DNA of 64,000 nt from NCBI GenBank assembly GCA_033032175.1, contig CM065309.1, positions 3,162,001 through 3,226,000 of the forward strand, written 5' to 3'. Made by a program: the position numbers and the translations under genes. The notes beneath the pieces were generated by a model. It ran no database searches and had not been told where the DNA came from. It saw only the letters and a list, made by a program, of their open reading frames with translations. Position 1 is the stretch's first letter. Every line of letters starts with the position of its first letter. Below are positions 10,871-23,690 of the stretch, piece after piece. The stretch comes from Saturnia japonica. Its lineage: Eukaryota; Arthropoda; Insecta; Lepidoptera; Saturniidae.

Positions 10871-13800
10871 GATTGATTAAATGTATAGTTTCGTAATATT
10901 TCATTTTACTTTTCCAATATATACACAAAATCAAATCTTTGTTAAATATTCATATGATATATATTTTTTTGTGCTTCACTGATCAACTCTAGCGTCATGT
11001 TGAAGGTCTGCTCTTCAGCTAAACTTGATATGAAAAAATTCAAATAACAGAAATAATATATATACCTAATAAAAATAATATACCCATTACAATTTTATAA
11101 TGTACCATCTGTTAACATCAGGTGTAAATATATTTAATTGTTAGCATAAATAGTATAAATTAAATAAACTGTACCTACTTATCCTAATAAAATGATATAT
11201 ATGTATAAATTTGAAGTTTTTTATAATAAAAGTGTTAAATGTTTATGTATGTTTAATGTGTCCGGAAAAGATTTTGTGATTTATTTTTTTTCATTTAAAT
11301 TTTATACAAATTTGTATTCTTAAATTATGAACAAACAGTAGCTCTATCTAGACATGAAAAAAAATAATATATTAAAGATAAAAGTTTAACATTAATTGAT
11401 TCACTGGCACTCATTTATCATACAATGAGGTAAATATTCAAACTATAAGATTTGTGTTTAATTCTAGAATGGATCGGTAGAGTGGACTTCAGTTTGCAGC
11501 TAAATAGCAAAGATTGACCAATTTTATTACACACTGTTTCGCTTTGCGATGCTACTAGGTCAAGCTAACGTTTGAGTATCTGACTCGCATCTACAGCTTC
11601 AACGACAGTCCAACAGATGCCTAATGACCTGTATTGACGACAAATACTTGCATTCAACTTAAGGCTGGTAACGACTAGGAGATCACTAAAAAATATCCAA
11701 CCATAAAAAGTATACAGTCTATGAATACTGGTAGCAAACTAAGCGAAATAAAATAAATTGTTTTAAATCTAACACAAACTTATTTATACAGCTTTCAGGA
11801 ACGAAATCGCTAGGTACGTACAACTGTTCCTATGTACAGCGGCCGTGAATGTAAATTAAATTTCACAACACCAGTAGGTAACATACTTCAAATCTTCCAC
11901 TAGTGTACAAAGGTATGCTCTTAAGAAAAGACAGTAGTTTTCTCACAAGGCCAGTCGAAAAAGTATTCACAATTATAAACATCAAAAAAATATGTAGTTC
12001 TGTATTTTAACACAATGTCTTCTTTAACTCTCAAAATAAATATACGGAAATAATAGAACAAAACGACATTCTTGTTCATGTTTGGCAAGTCGAAGTAATA
12101 GTGTACGCCAGAACACCAATATCTACATATGTCATACTCGATAAAACTATATATAATTTCTGCAAAGAGTCACTCTGACGGGATTTGTCCAGTTGGACAC
12201 AAATTTCGTATCAGTCGAATACTTGCATCTCAAGCTTCATATTTAATAATACCAGTAATTTTTTTATTTTATACGTTATATATATACAAAATGAACGATT
12301 TTTGTTTGTTTATTTCTTCCCTATGCGTTGCTAATCTATTCATCTATTTATCAAATTTTTCGTATTTATTTTGGGTACACCCGCGTAAGCTTGTACGTTA
12401 GTACAAACGTTTTACAATAGGTAACGAGCAAGTCGTTTCATTTTGAAGACAACGGAAAAAAGACGTGGGCATAGGATAGTGTGCTATAAAATATTTAACT
12501 CTTTGTCAAAATTAGGCAATTGTAAACGGATAATGATTGTACGTATAAACAAAATGTTATTTTGTTACACAAGTTTACACTATTAGGAGCATAGCGTGAT
12601 GAAAGATGATCTATAGAATTTAAGTCGTAATAAATTTCGCAGGCAGTTGAACCCGGATCGAAAGATTAGGCATTATACAAGATTAACGTTTTTTTTATAG
12701 ATAAAACTAATTTGGAATGATTGTCAAATCGAGCGGTACTGTCCGTGTGTATGTCAATAAATTTGAATATAGATAGTGGCTAAAGTTTGCTAGAGTGGGC
12801 TAACGAGCGCGGACACTAAAAAAAGCAATATCAGTATATCACGCGGCTCATCCGCGTATTGGACACACTCACACACCGTATTCAAAGAAAACTTTTAAAT
12901 ATTTACATCGAAACATATAGAGACGACTTCCATTTAAATTATTAAGTATATAATTAAGATGAGTAATACTTTAGATTCGTTAAAATCTTTAAATAGCTTG
13001 CTTAAAAACTAACTGTTGTTTTTAAAAAAATAAATTGAACATGTTTTGTGCACTTTTATGAAACCATAATAGGCACATTATATTTTTAGATTATATTTTA
13101 CTTGAATATTTCAGCTTATGTAGCCATTTCTCATATAAAACAAACACTCACACTTACATATATGACCTTTGAGGTGGATATAATAAGCACATGAAAAAAT
13201 ACTAATTAGACCATAATTATATAACTATTGTTTGTAAAAAGTTAAAATAGAGCCAAGAACATTTCATTATATTAATTTCTCTAAAACGTTAGGGTTTGTC
13301 CTTCTATTAATATTACAAGGAAATAAATAGTTATACTTATAATAATAAAAACGGAGTCTAAGCTAATTTAGACGCAAAAAACGCAAATTCACAGATCGAT
13401 AAATTATTTTTTACAAAATTGATTAAACTTCACAAAGCAGTAAATCTAAACGCATGCGATCGACACGTCCATATACGGAAGAAGCGCTACTGCATTATAA
13501 TTTTTTTTCCCTGCGGTTAAAGATCGATGAGCAAATTCCTCTTCAGCTATGACTACACTTTACAACTGTGAACACAATGAAGCGCTTCGTTCCGTGCTAC
13601 CACCCTACACGCAGCCATCGGTTATTTTGCGTGTGCCCTTTATGTGCTACCCACTACAGTTTCTACGCTGCCAAGCGAGGTACACATACTCTCGTGGAGT
13701 GCGATGTAATAATAACTTTATACGGAATTAGTAAGCACCGAATTAGAATGGGTATAAAAAATATTGTAATACATTTACAATTAAACCTTTCTTGATTAAC

Positions 13801-14470
13801 ATTTAAATTTAAATTTTCCTTAAGAAAGAATACTGATGCGTTTTTATCACAGGCATTTACAGTATCGCAATTGTATAATAATATATTTAGGACGGCGACT
13901 CCATTGCACGATTTAACCCACAAAAACGTGTTCCACTCATTATGAAACAAGAAACTATGATATTTCAAGCCGCTTGGTACGACAGGCGACCTTAGCGTTG
14001 CGCAGTCAAAGCCGCCCAATAAATATACGCTTTACTGTTATCTATAAACAACCTTCAGATTAACCGGACCGGTATCGAAGCGAAACTATTCTAATAAAAT
14101 AAAATAAGAAAAAAAATACTAAAACCAGTCCAAATTAAAGATAAGATGTAAAGGTTGTTTTGTAGAACAGCGCGCGGTTACTACACGCGTAGGATGCGTC
14201 GATATGCGACAATTTATTTATTAGATTCTCCTGTACGTTTATAGATTTAGATATATTTATCCATTTAACCGTTTTGGTTTTCCCTGTGGTAAGCCACGAT
14301 TTTGGTAATTGTTTGTAGTTCATGTGTTGTGTGTATTAGGTTTAGCTTATTTAGATGCCGTGCGACGTGCGCTATAAAATTGACATTAACTTTAACGTTG
14401 CCTATTTCTGAAGTAAACGGTCACGTGACACAGATTTTTAACTCGTGTTTATTATTTCCAATACTACAAT
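10871..14470. other. Long AT-rich stretch, no gene seen
   Basis: No coding frame rises above background. ORFs at 12129-12401 (90 codons) and on the minus strand at 13663-14019 (118 codons) are AT-driven or unrecognised. The segment 13560-13720 is GC-richer and may be an old repeat fragment, but I cannot place it. Confidence 0.5.
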
Positions 14471-14489
14471 GAAAAACATAGTGTCAAAA

Positions 14490-14935
14490 AGACTTTTTTT
14501 CAATCACCGCTGTCGCCCAAAGTGGATATTGGCTTTCGACACTAAAAGAAGCTCTACACTGTGTCGTCTCTCGGCACACATCCAATTGGAACTCCCCTAA
14601 AGCCTTTCCAATAACATCAGATCATCTGTCCCAGGACCATGCGACAGGTCTTCGTCCTTTTTTTAAATTCTGATAGTTATGTTCTTTAATCTCACCGATG
14701 ATCTATGAATCGCTTATAAAATTTTTAATTCATAAGTTTTTCTGAGTCGTCTATGTCCAATCGTCTGTTAATTTTCGGCAATTGCAAGATTTATCTCAAT
14801 ATTTGTCTTTCAGCTACCGATAGAATTCGCTCTTATTTTTGTGTCAATGCCCATGCGTCGTTTCCATACATTACTACGGGTCTAATTACCCTTTTGATTA
14901 CTAAACGAATATACAAAACAGTTGTTTAAATAGCC
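14490..14935 (-). pseudogene. LINE reverse transcriptase C-terminal remnant
   Basis: Read on the minus strand from about 14925, the frame gives RLVIKRVIRPVVMYGNDAWA, then LTQK-stop-E and AERQILR. This matches the 'LIRPVLLYGSETWTL...ER..LR.IL' block that follows the RT domain in RTE/CR1-like LINEs. A TAA interrupts it and further frameshifts follow. The remaining about 300 bp (down to 14490) is compatible with the element's C-terminal end but is too decayed to read with confidence. Confidence 0.65.
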
Positions 14936-15204
14936 AATTTACTCGATAATGGTAATACGCTAAACTTAGAAAGCGAACTGGCTCTGGATCATAGCTGCTG
15001 GAATATATCGATAACTATTTGAACGGCAGATTTCCAACTTGAGTGATAGTCAGGCGAGCTCCGAGCTCCGAGCTATGGGAAACGTTATGACACCACGCAC
15101 TAAACTTACAGTATATTACAATAAGAAATTACTACTTGGCGTGTAAGTACCAAATGCAAATAGTCCAAGCATAATATCATTTTTTTATACTTGTTTAGCA
15201 AAAT
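14936..15204. other. Short unannotated stretch
   Basis: AT-rich, with a small direct repeat of CGAGCTC near 15055-15073. No gene seen. Confidence 0.6.
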
Positions 15205-15495
15205 GACTAATGGTAAGTACCTTCCAGTGCACAAGCAACGGTGATCGTCGCGTCGTGACACAAATTCCATCGGCAGTGATCGATGTCATGCCTTGCCGAT
15301 ATTCCTTTTCACGCCTTGTTTGATGAACATAATATCATAGAAAGGATATTAGAAGAGTATTACGATGCAGTAAAGGTAGAATTTAGCGAACTTCTTTGTT
15401 CGTGTCATGATGTGCGCTACCGTGTAGCTGTGGCTCCGTGGAGCAAATCGCGTGATTCTGCAGTGGAAGGAAGACGATAGAGATAAAAGGAAGTT
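15205..15495 (+). repeat. Unidentified dispersed repeat, copy 1 of an inverted pair
   Basis: The copy shares with 17290-17590 (opposite strand) an ATGGTAA.TACC start, a TCACGCC.. GTTT segment, then GAACTTCTTTGTTCGTG, GTGTAGCTG and GTGGAAGGAAGA. Both copies keep an open frame over the conserved part: here LLCSCHDVRYRVAVAP, there ILCSCDDESYRVAAVAP, both ending RDS.VEGR. The frame here (15283-15480) is 65 codons and opens with an ATG. Whether the peptide was ever made is unknown. The start motif resembles lepidopteran retroposon sequence. Confidence 0.65.
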
Positions 15496-16019
15496 GTTCT
15501 ACAACTAGTAGTGTTTGTGAGACCACAATAGTATGGTGCTGAAACGACATCGATGCTAATTGCTGTTAAATGGTAGAGCTAGATCGCGTTGCGTCGCTAC
15601 CGTACCGTGTCTTACCCGAACGCCTATTATCATAACATTTTCATATATTATAATGTCTACGACTACCACGAAATATATGGGTAACGTTATAACCATTAAG
15701 ATAATGTGTATTAATATTTTAAATGTAATAAATTAGCAGCAAACGATCTGTCGACGATATGCGAGGTGGCCGCGGCCGAGCTTGCCGCCTCTCGGATTTA
15801 TTCATGTTTATTTATTTTGTAGTTTCATGTACATATTGCTTGATTAAATAACTAGTGTCGCGATTCATATACAAATTTATCGTGGCTCGAGTTTCCTGTT
15901 TTATAGTCTTTATTTAAAATAAATTTTGTAAATACCTATATACCTACTTTCCCACGCGTTAACCCACACGACATATTTCTTATAACGAAAGCATTATGAA
16001 GAGAAAGCACTATGATAAC
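15496..16019. other. AT-rich stretch, no gene seen
   Basis: A short GC-rich blip (GTGGCCGCGGCCGAGC) lies near 15766-15782. No frame or splice pair is supportable. Confidence 0.6.
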
Positions 16020-16025
16020 TACAGC

Positions 16026-16160
16026 TATCCATACTAATATTATAAATGTGAAAGTAATTCTGTCTGTTTGCTATGTTTTAAGCCTAAACCGATAAACCTA
16101 TTTTAATGAATTGTGGTATAGAGATAGATTGGAACTTGGGAAAGGACATAGGGAATCAAT
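16026..16160 (+). repeat. 5' part of a Helitron-like lepidopteran repeat
   Basis: It begins CATACTAATATTATAAATG, followed by TCTGTCTGTTTG, an AACCGATAAACC segment and GGTATAGAGATAGATTGG. This is the well-known start of a very abundant, probably Helitron-derived, lepidopteran repeat. The matching tail (CGGGCACAGCTAGT type) is absent here, so the copy is incomplete. Confidence 0.6.
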
Positions 16161-17289
16161 GATTGTAATAAGAAAATATGTAAACACCAATGCGCATGCG
16201 TGGTAATGGTGAAATGATATCGGTTTCCACGCTAACTAGTTGGTTGATTTATTGACATTATTATACTTAACAAGAAATGTATTGGATATTTTGTAATACT
16301 TGCCTATAAATTTACAGTCCAGTATTATTTTGAAGATTGGCTGAACTGTTTTATTTTATGATTGTAATGTGACGTGCGCTGTCGACCGTGGTTCGAGGGA
16401 GTTCATATATTCTAATATTGTATTGTATTGTAAATTATCTGGATTATACCGTTTTGCTACAAGCGAATTATTTCATTGTGTAATCCCACATGTAGGGAAA
16501 ATACAACTTGGATGAAAGTTTGTATGAAGAACCCATCATATCTCAAATTAGAGATATGAAGGTTCATATATTTTATGCTTTTGGTAAGAAATAAAAGAGG
16601 TTTCACGTTTTTCATAAAATCTTCCAGCAACCCGGTACTATAAGGGATGATTTTAATTATTTTTAAAGTTTTATTGGGTCAGTTAATGTGTTGGATTCAT
16701 ACTGACATATACTTACAATACCATACACACAGCGATAAACCCATCCATGATTTTCTTTTGGTTTGTTGTGTTTCGAGATTAGTCTGTGTATATCCAATAA
16801 TACGCAGTATAGCTAGTAACTTATATGTATACAATTATAACCAAGCTACAGTATTCTCAGATGATTTTAGGAAACAGTACCAAGAGCAGTGACTTAGAAG
16901 CTCGTTAATTACACATTTATATTTAAACCTCAGTTTTTACTTTTCAAATCTAATTAGTTTTATAATCATATTCTTACTGATATTATTTCAACCCCGTGCA
17001 TCAACGCTACAGCAGACTGCGCAACATCCCACTTACCAGAATGACACAAACACAGAATATAGAAGATCGCACACACGCATTTGTTTGCCACCTAACTTGT
17101 AAATAAACCTATTTTATATGTAATAGTAGTTCACACAACAAGTGAAAAAAGAGGAATTTATTTCGAGGGACCGAGTTGGATCTCGAGAGCAGCGAAGGAT
17201 TCTAGAATAGAATCTACTATTATACTTTTACTTTGACTTTCCACATGTAATAGCACATTCAAAATGAAATGACTATTTGAAAAGCGTTC
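16161..17289. other. AT-rich stretch, no gene seen
   Basis: An 81-codon ORF at 16647-16892 has no recognisable motif. Nothing else was found. Confidence 0.6.
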
Positions 17290-17590
17290 CTTCTATAGTT
17301 ATCCTTTTCCCATCATCTTCCTTCCACTACAGAATCACGCGGTTTGGTCTGCGGAGCGACAGCAGCTACACGATAACTTTCATCGTCGCACGAACAAAGA
17401 ATTTCGCTAATTCTTACCTTTGCAGTACCGTGCAAATGTAGAATATAGTCTTCCAGGCAACTTGTTCCCTTTTTCTTATAGCATTGGGTGATTGAAACGA
17501 GGCGTGAAGCGGCATTACAGCAGGTTGGCACGACATTACTGACAATCGCTTTTGTTTGTTAACTGTACGGTATTTACCATCAGGTTCTGT
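17290..17590 (-). repeat. Unidentified dispersed repeat, copy 2 of an inverted pair
   Basis: This is the minus-strand counterpart of the repeat at 15205-15495. It carries a 72-codon frame (17313-17531) whose second half matches the other copy (ILCSCDDESYRVAAVAP, RDSVVEGR). The two copies differ by many substitutions and lie about 1.8 kb apart in opposite orientation, so they are more likely separate old insertions than a recent hairpin. Confidence 0.65.
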
Positions 17591-20444
17591 AATATAGACT
17601 AGATTGAATATACATTTGTTGCATATGTTTTATACATAATAATAATTTATATTTTGTTTGTATATATCAGTTGAACAACTCGATAGCGCAATTTAAACAA
17701 TAAATCTGCATAATATTATTATTATATCAATGCGCTATTTGAGTATAATTCCTTAACGGAGTTTAAAATATCTCTGATGCAGTAAAACAGCTTTATATTC
17801 TAACACATGTCATGTCCAATCCTAATCAGTACAAGGGAATAAGAATGAATATATCATAAATTTGGAAATTTCTTTTCGTCGAGATGTTTGTTGAAAGCCG
17901 GTCTCTCGCGAGCTGGCATACAGCACGCCACTCACCGAGACGTATCGAACACCATATAAAGAAAGCAATTAAAAATTATGTCTAAGATAAATCACGTTAC
18001 CCACTTTTTTAAAATGAAAAACTTCCAATTTGGCTGTTTTGAGAGATGTCGTAAATTGCAAGAGGTCCGACCAGCACACAAGTGGCTTGTCTAATTAACA
18101 ACCAACAAACGGATTAAATGAGTTTGTTCTAATGAGTTTTAATAAAATAGTTTCTAATCTTTTAAATAGACTTGATTTTGACTTTAAGAAGATACTTCTA
18201 CTTCTTTCTTTGTAAATGTTTGCAGACAGAGCTGTTACAGATGAGTTTCTCTCCGCGAACCCTCTTAATTTGAAATAAGCTTCTTGGGATCTTCGAGAAG
18301 GGAGAGAAAATGTTTCTACAGATTCGGCAAAGCGCTTGTGATGCTTTCAGAGTTTTGTTGTTGTAAGCGTTCATAGCTTGCTATTAAGTCGACAGCGTTT
18401 GTATATCACTGTCATTGTATAAAAAAAGTTTTATTTAGAAAATAATTAAACATTACCTATTTATAGTTATATAAAAAGTTTTTGTCAGCGCATCTCACTA
18501 GGAATTACTAACTCTGTTGTTTTTAATTCTGAACAATGAAATATGTTGAGTAGATTTAAAAAAAACAGTGAAACCTTCTTTTATAATAGTAACACGAGTA
18601 GTTCAGATAGTTTGTTTAAAGCGAACGCTTGTCCGTTATGTTATTTGTTTTGTTAAGTTATATTGAAACCTGCATTGTGGTAGGCCTAAAGGTCGAACCT
18701 AATTTTTGTTGATAAATAAAAAAAAAAATTGTAACAAGATATTTTTACTTTTATCTTGTACGTTGCCTTACTCGAAAGAATACGAAATACAGTTTTAATT
18801 GCAAGCAATCATCGGCGTAGGCAACACACTTGTTCAATTATTAAATTATTTTTGTTACTCGTTAGTGCGATTAGGTGCACTAAGCACCTGTCTCGCCACG
18901 CTCCAGAGCCTCTTGATAAAGTTAAAAACAATTTAAAATTAAGGCTTAGTAACTAAAAATACAGACATTGCCTTATCTTTCAACATAATCAGCCGAGTTT
19001 CAAAACACACTTCTATAGTACAAGTGGCATGGCATCTCAAGGCCTATTTAATTTATCAAGCTATTAGTGTTCATATTGGAAAACTAGTGCCTCTAGCTGA
19101 AACAGAGTTGTAAAACAGGTCTCTAATCATAAAATGGTTTCATTGTTGTACTTTAAATGTTTATAGATTAAAAGTAGAAAGTACGTTAGTGCCTAAAATT
19201 CAATGTAATAATATGGAATATTCATATATTAGTATATCTATTCATCTCGTATTATTATGACTTTTATTGTCCTTTTTTACACAATAACAAGATAAATTGT
19301 AAAAATCTATCCACTGTGGCCATTTCATTTAGCCCAAATATGACACCTCTACTGTATGTTGATGAAAAGTTGGGCCGATATCAAATGATAATGCAGCATA
19401 AGGTTATGATTATCATGTTCTTCTTGTTTTTGTTTTGGCACCGTAAAAGCATTTGCCAGCGTCAATGTTTCTAAGCCTTCGTAGTAGTAGGTATTTTATT
19501 CAATGTGGCATCTAACAAGATGGTGGCTCTCTTGTTGGAATGACCTAGGGAGTTTTTGTGGGACCCCAGAATGCATGCTTTCAGTTTATACTTATAATCC
19601 ATTTCACTTATGTACAAAAACCAAACTATATCACGCAAAATGCCACCAATTTTACATAATATAGGGTCAAAAAAAACCACAACATGTCACTTCAAGATCG
19701 CGCCAAAAACACCCACCATGTTTTTCTAATACAAATGAAGTAACAGAATACCTTTCATACCCACATGAATTCATTAACTAGAAAAAAGTTGATGATCTTC
19801 AAACGGCTGAATTCTGAAATCATAGCTAAAAACATTCCCGATGAACCGATGATGATGGCCGATTACCTTTCAAACAATAATAAAGTAAATAGAAATTGTT
19901 TCAGCCATTTGGAAATTACGAAGTTATAACCACCCTCTGTATGCGTCATCAAACATTAAAGGTTTTATCACAATACTTTAATGTATTTGCGCCGTGATGA
20001 TAGTTAGCAAGCTCTAATGCGGAAGATAGGAAGGTTGCAAATTGTGGACGGTCACCACTGTTCATATGCAGTGCTGTACTTGTTGAACTGTATACACTGA
20101 AGCAATCTCGTGTCACCTGAGCGGAGTGTCCACTGATGAAAAACAAACAAGGTGGACGTTGGTTCAGCGTGAAACCCCCCTCATAGTAACTTAGTGGTTC
20201 ATCCTGTATTGTGCGGTTATGATATCGATTAGAAGAAATCTTCGTTACCAATTAGTACAATTGTACTGAATTTTTTGAAGTGAAACTTCTTTAGCTTCGT
20301 TTTGATTTGAAAGTCGATGAAACGAAAAAGCGAAAGTGTCAGTATAACGAGACAGACACATAAATTCATAAGATTTAACGTGGGAGAAAATGAGATAGGA
20401 AAGTTTTAGGCAATGGTAAAATGATACAAAAGAGGTACGCAATA
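17591..20444. other. AT-rich stretch, no gene seen
   Basis: Around 19260-19940 the sequence has the feel of an old interspersed element (a TTCAGCCATTTGG segment near 19902 resembles LINE/Helitron leader text). A 100-codon minus-strand ORF at 19949-20251 has a balanced amino-acid mix but no motif I recognise. Neither is firm enough to call. Confidence 0.5.
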
Positions 20445-20661
20445 TTGAATTTTATTACTTCAGCATAAAGGCACGAAACAAAAACTTTTTAGATAACACT
20501 TATGACATTCTCTAACTGATTGATATTGTGTTAGGTTACCATGGATATTTCAAATTGAATTTTATTATCTCACCAAAAAGGCACGAAAAAAACTTTTTAG
20601 ACAACACTTATGACATTCTGTTACTGATTGGATATTATGTTAGGTTACCATGGGTATTTCA
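20445..20661 (+). repeat. 110-bp tandem duplication
   Basis: Unit 1 (20445-20554) and unit 2 (20555-20661) both start TTGAATTTTATTA and share GGCACGAAA, AACTTTTTAGA.AACACTTA, TGACATTCT and GTTAGGTTACCATGG. They differ by scattered substitutions and small indels, at roughly 90 percent identity by eye. No coding frame. Confidence 0.9.
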
Positions 20662-22815
20662 TATGTGCATTAATTGAAAATGATATTGTGAATAAGGATT
20701 GTGAGTACTTGTACGTACATTTTCATAAACTTTAAATTAGTGAGTATTTGATCAATTTTTTAATTAAAAAAACATAGACCTGAAGGTTCCACTTCTACCA
20801 CGTGTGAATTGCACAGTTTTTTTTTTTTTGTTATATGAATATTGTATTATTTTAATGAAACAATAAATAAACAATGATGAAAAGTAAGATTATACCGGCT
20901 GGTCACAAACGAGGTAAATTAAATATTAACGAATGATAAACAATCGATTAAATAAGAAATAAATCGATCAGTGAACGCGCTTCAAATCGCGTGACACCGT
21001 CTGTTACTTCCGTTACGTTCGCTACGGGAGCTACGGTCCGATCGCGCCACGGAGCAGTGCAGTGAGTTGATTGGATCCCGGTAATTCATCATAGAAGACG
21101 CTGTAATGTTGATTTTGTTTTAATGAGCTCTTGGATGCTGATTTATTCGCGCCCACTGCCGACTCTATTTACGGTTGCATTTTAACTGTTAAATAGTTTG
21201 TTAATAAACTAATTTGCATTCAGAACGACGATTTGCAGTAGTATGCTGTTAACTAAATGGCATGTAGGTCTGAAGGTAGATAACTAATCTGTATAATTGT
21301 ATTTTGTTTCATAGACGTAACGCTAATGTATATTTTTATATATCTGGTGTAAGGCTTCAGACTTTGATGGTTGATGAAGGACTTTTTTGCTCTTTCCGTC
21401 TCTAGTACAGCAATTGTCACCAGCACTGGCTAATAAACCGCTAGTCTTTTTAAAATTTGATCATAAGAACATTATCAACATGTCTATTACGAGTCAACGC
21501 TAACCAACTAGAATTTGTGACTTAAGCTTTCTTTTCACATAACTCTTGACTTTCGATAAAATATATCATGTGAAAAGAAAAGTCACATTTAGTTCGACAT
21601 GAAAGTCCCATTCACGAGCCGTTGCATCGCGTCGTGTGGTTTTCGGCATCGGAGAACACACGTAAACGAAAAACTATCATCTCGATAAGTCGTAAATACA
21701 GATTAGAAAGGCGGTCGTCTCGTGCATCGATTTGCAACGCGCATCAAATATTGATATATGTCGAACCGGCGCGTTACGGCGCGTTACGGCACGCGGGGGA
21801 CGCATCATTCCGCGGAATCTATGACTGACGATGGGTACATACCACTCACCCTCTGCAAAGCAACACTGTCTAAACAGGTGTTATCTCTCAAATCACGATC
21901 AAGTAATATTATATTTGTTCGCATAATAAACAATTCAATTACCGTTTATATAAATATTTGCAGAATATATATTTAAATCATAACTATAATAAAAATACTA
22001 TTTTCATATCTTTTTTATATAACTTTGATAGTAAAAATTCAGAATGATTAAAAGTAATTTCATTTAATAATAATAATCATCATAGTTTAAAGTAATTAAG
22101 ACAATTAGATATCTTAGTAATGCATTTATGACAGGCAGTTAGCATAAATGTTATGCATTTTTGTTATAAAGTATATGCAGTGAATGTAACTGAGTTCAGG
22201 AAATGACTGACTCTTTGAACAACCACAAAAAAAAGATAAAAGAGTACCTGTAATGTTTAACAGGGTCTAAATTGAATAAAGTATTTTGGATTTACTTTGG
22301 CACTTATGCACCTGCACGTTTGCACGTTATGTTATGATGTGAAGTGAGGTGGCATGCGACAGGTTTACCCGATGTTTATGGTTTACGACACATCGTAGCG
22401 CGTACTCCGCCGTTCATAAAGTATGAATTCTCCCAATCGCAGTCAGGTGCTATGGGCCACGCTGACGATTTATTATCTATACGGTTAGATTCCCCCTCAC
22501 CAGAACTCGTTTTTATTTGGCAAATATATTTTTGAATTATTAAATCTTACGCCGCTTGTACTTGAGGGTAAGATATAATAACAATAAAGTATTCCTTATT
22601 ATCATCTCAAACTCGGTCTAAAAACCTATAATGTGTATAAGAATCTCAGTCATTGAAACATATGTCTAATTTAAAGTAAATTTTCATTATTTTAGTATAT
22701 TTATTCATATCCAAATCCATCAGAGATAATCGTATCTACGGTCGCGTTGCACCTAATACTGAAATTAATACTTCGCTATGTTGTAAGCTCGTATATACAC
22801 AGATGCTATTTATTC
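20662..22815. other. Mostly AT-rich stretch, no gene called
   Basis: A GC-richer island at 20985-21085 contains AGCAGTGCAGTGAGTTG, which looks like the initiator region of an insect 5' exon, and a CG|GTAATT donor-like site. A second island lies at 21600-21830 with a short direct repeat of GCGCGTTACG. Either could be an untranslated exon. A 63-codon ORF at 22344-22535 has balanced composition but is unrecognised. Confidence 0.4.
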
Positions 22816-22819
22816 AAAA

Positions 22820-22900
22820 CTACCGACCCGCTTCAGCTTTGCACGGGTACAATGTACAAAGTGGTGTATTTTATGATTAAAAAAGCCTCATTTACAATTT
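22820..22900 (+). repeat. Fragment of a 'CACGGGT' interspersed repeat
   Basis: CTACCGACCCGCTTCAGCTT followed by TGCACGGGTACAATG resembles a repeat end that is very common in Lepidoptera (consensus ACCCGCCCCGGCTTCGCACGGGTGC from general knowledge). Only the end is recognisable. Confidence 0.4.
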
Positions 22901-22904
22901 ATCT

Positions 22905-23130
22905 CTCGCAACTACTATGCTTGAGGTTCTAGGTTTGATTCCCAAGTCGAGCAAAGTGTTATTGGGTTTTTTTTATAAAATTCTCGGTAGCAGCTTGGAG
23001 TTTGGCTTTGTGCAAGATTAATGGTGTTAGGCTCACTCCTATTACATGGGATCTAAAACGTACCCGGCGAACTGTGAGTGTACACCTCTGTCTAACACTT
23101 CGGGGATACAGGCGTAATAGTATGTTATGT
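22905..23130 (+). repeat. tRNA-derived SINE, copy 1
   Basis: It shares a long block with 63636-63930: a B-box-like GAGGTTCTAGGTTTGATTCC, then GTGTTATTGGGTTTTTT, ATAAAATTCTC.GTAGCAGC, GGAGTTTGGCTTTGTGC, ATTAATGGT, TATTACATGGGA, GGCGAACTGTG.GTGTACA, CCTCTG and CTTCGGGGATACAGGCG. RNA polymerase III boxes are expected in the head. Here the A-box region is degraded, so the copy is probably silent and 5'-incomplete. Confidence 0.75.
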
Positions 23131-23269
23131 AACTTCATAGTTACGAAAAGTGCGCTTAGCTAGAGCGTTGAGCGTAATTTTGAATTTGTGGTATCTTATA
23201 AGGTATTCATTTAAATGGAAAATTGTAAAGTTCAATCCTACTCTATATTAAATGCCCAAATGCCAAATG
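23131..23269. other. Short spacer
   Basis: AT-rich spacer between the SINE and the mariner remnant. Nothing seen. Confidence 0.6.
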
Positions 23270-23690
23270 CCCGGCCGGAAACCCTAGATAATAATGAAGA
23301 ATTAAAAGTAATCGTGGAAGTGGTTCCATCGCAAACCTCGTCGGCGTTAGCGGCAGTCTTCGGTCTGAGTGATAAAACAATTTTAATTCACAAAGTGGAT
23401 CCTTTATGACAATCGTACAATCACCGTGGTTGAATCAAGGAGAACCTGTCAAATCCAGTCCCAAACGAAAGTTGACTCAGACAAAACTACTGGTGTTTGT
23501 TCGGTGGACCAGTGCTGGTTTCATACACTACAGCTTCCTAAGATCTGGCCAGATGATAACGGCAGAACTGAATTGTCAACAATTGCAAACCACGATGGAA
23601 AAGTTGGCCGCTAAACAACCTCTCTAAATAAATAATAATAAAAATAATCTCTAAATAATCTTTCTAGCGAACCCATACTTCACAAATGAA
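23270..23690 (+). pseudogene. Second mariner remnant, internally deleted
   Basis: It aligns with the mariner at 9.7-10.9 kb. It starts within the RPET.DNNEELKVIVEVVPSQ block, continues AAVFGLSDKTILIH, then jumps directly to DPL, so the segment with the first catalytic Asp is lost (about 200 bp by comparison). It goes on through GEPVKSSPKRKLTQTK, RWTSAGFIHYSFLRSG and QLQTTMEKLAAKQP. An AT-rich insertion near 23625-23660 precedes a short match to the NLSSP..L block. Both ends and both terminal repeats are missing. Lesions differ from the first copy, so the two decayed independently. Confidence 0.85.

Noticed and set aside
13663..14019. 118-codon minus-strand ORF
   Set aside because: Composition and lack of motif suggest chance or an old repeat. 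I could not match it to a known family.
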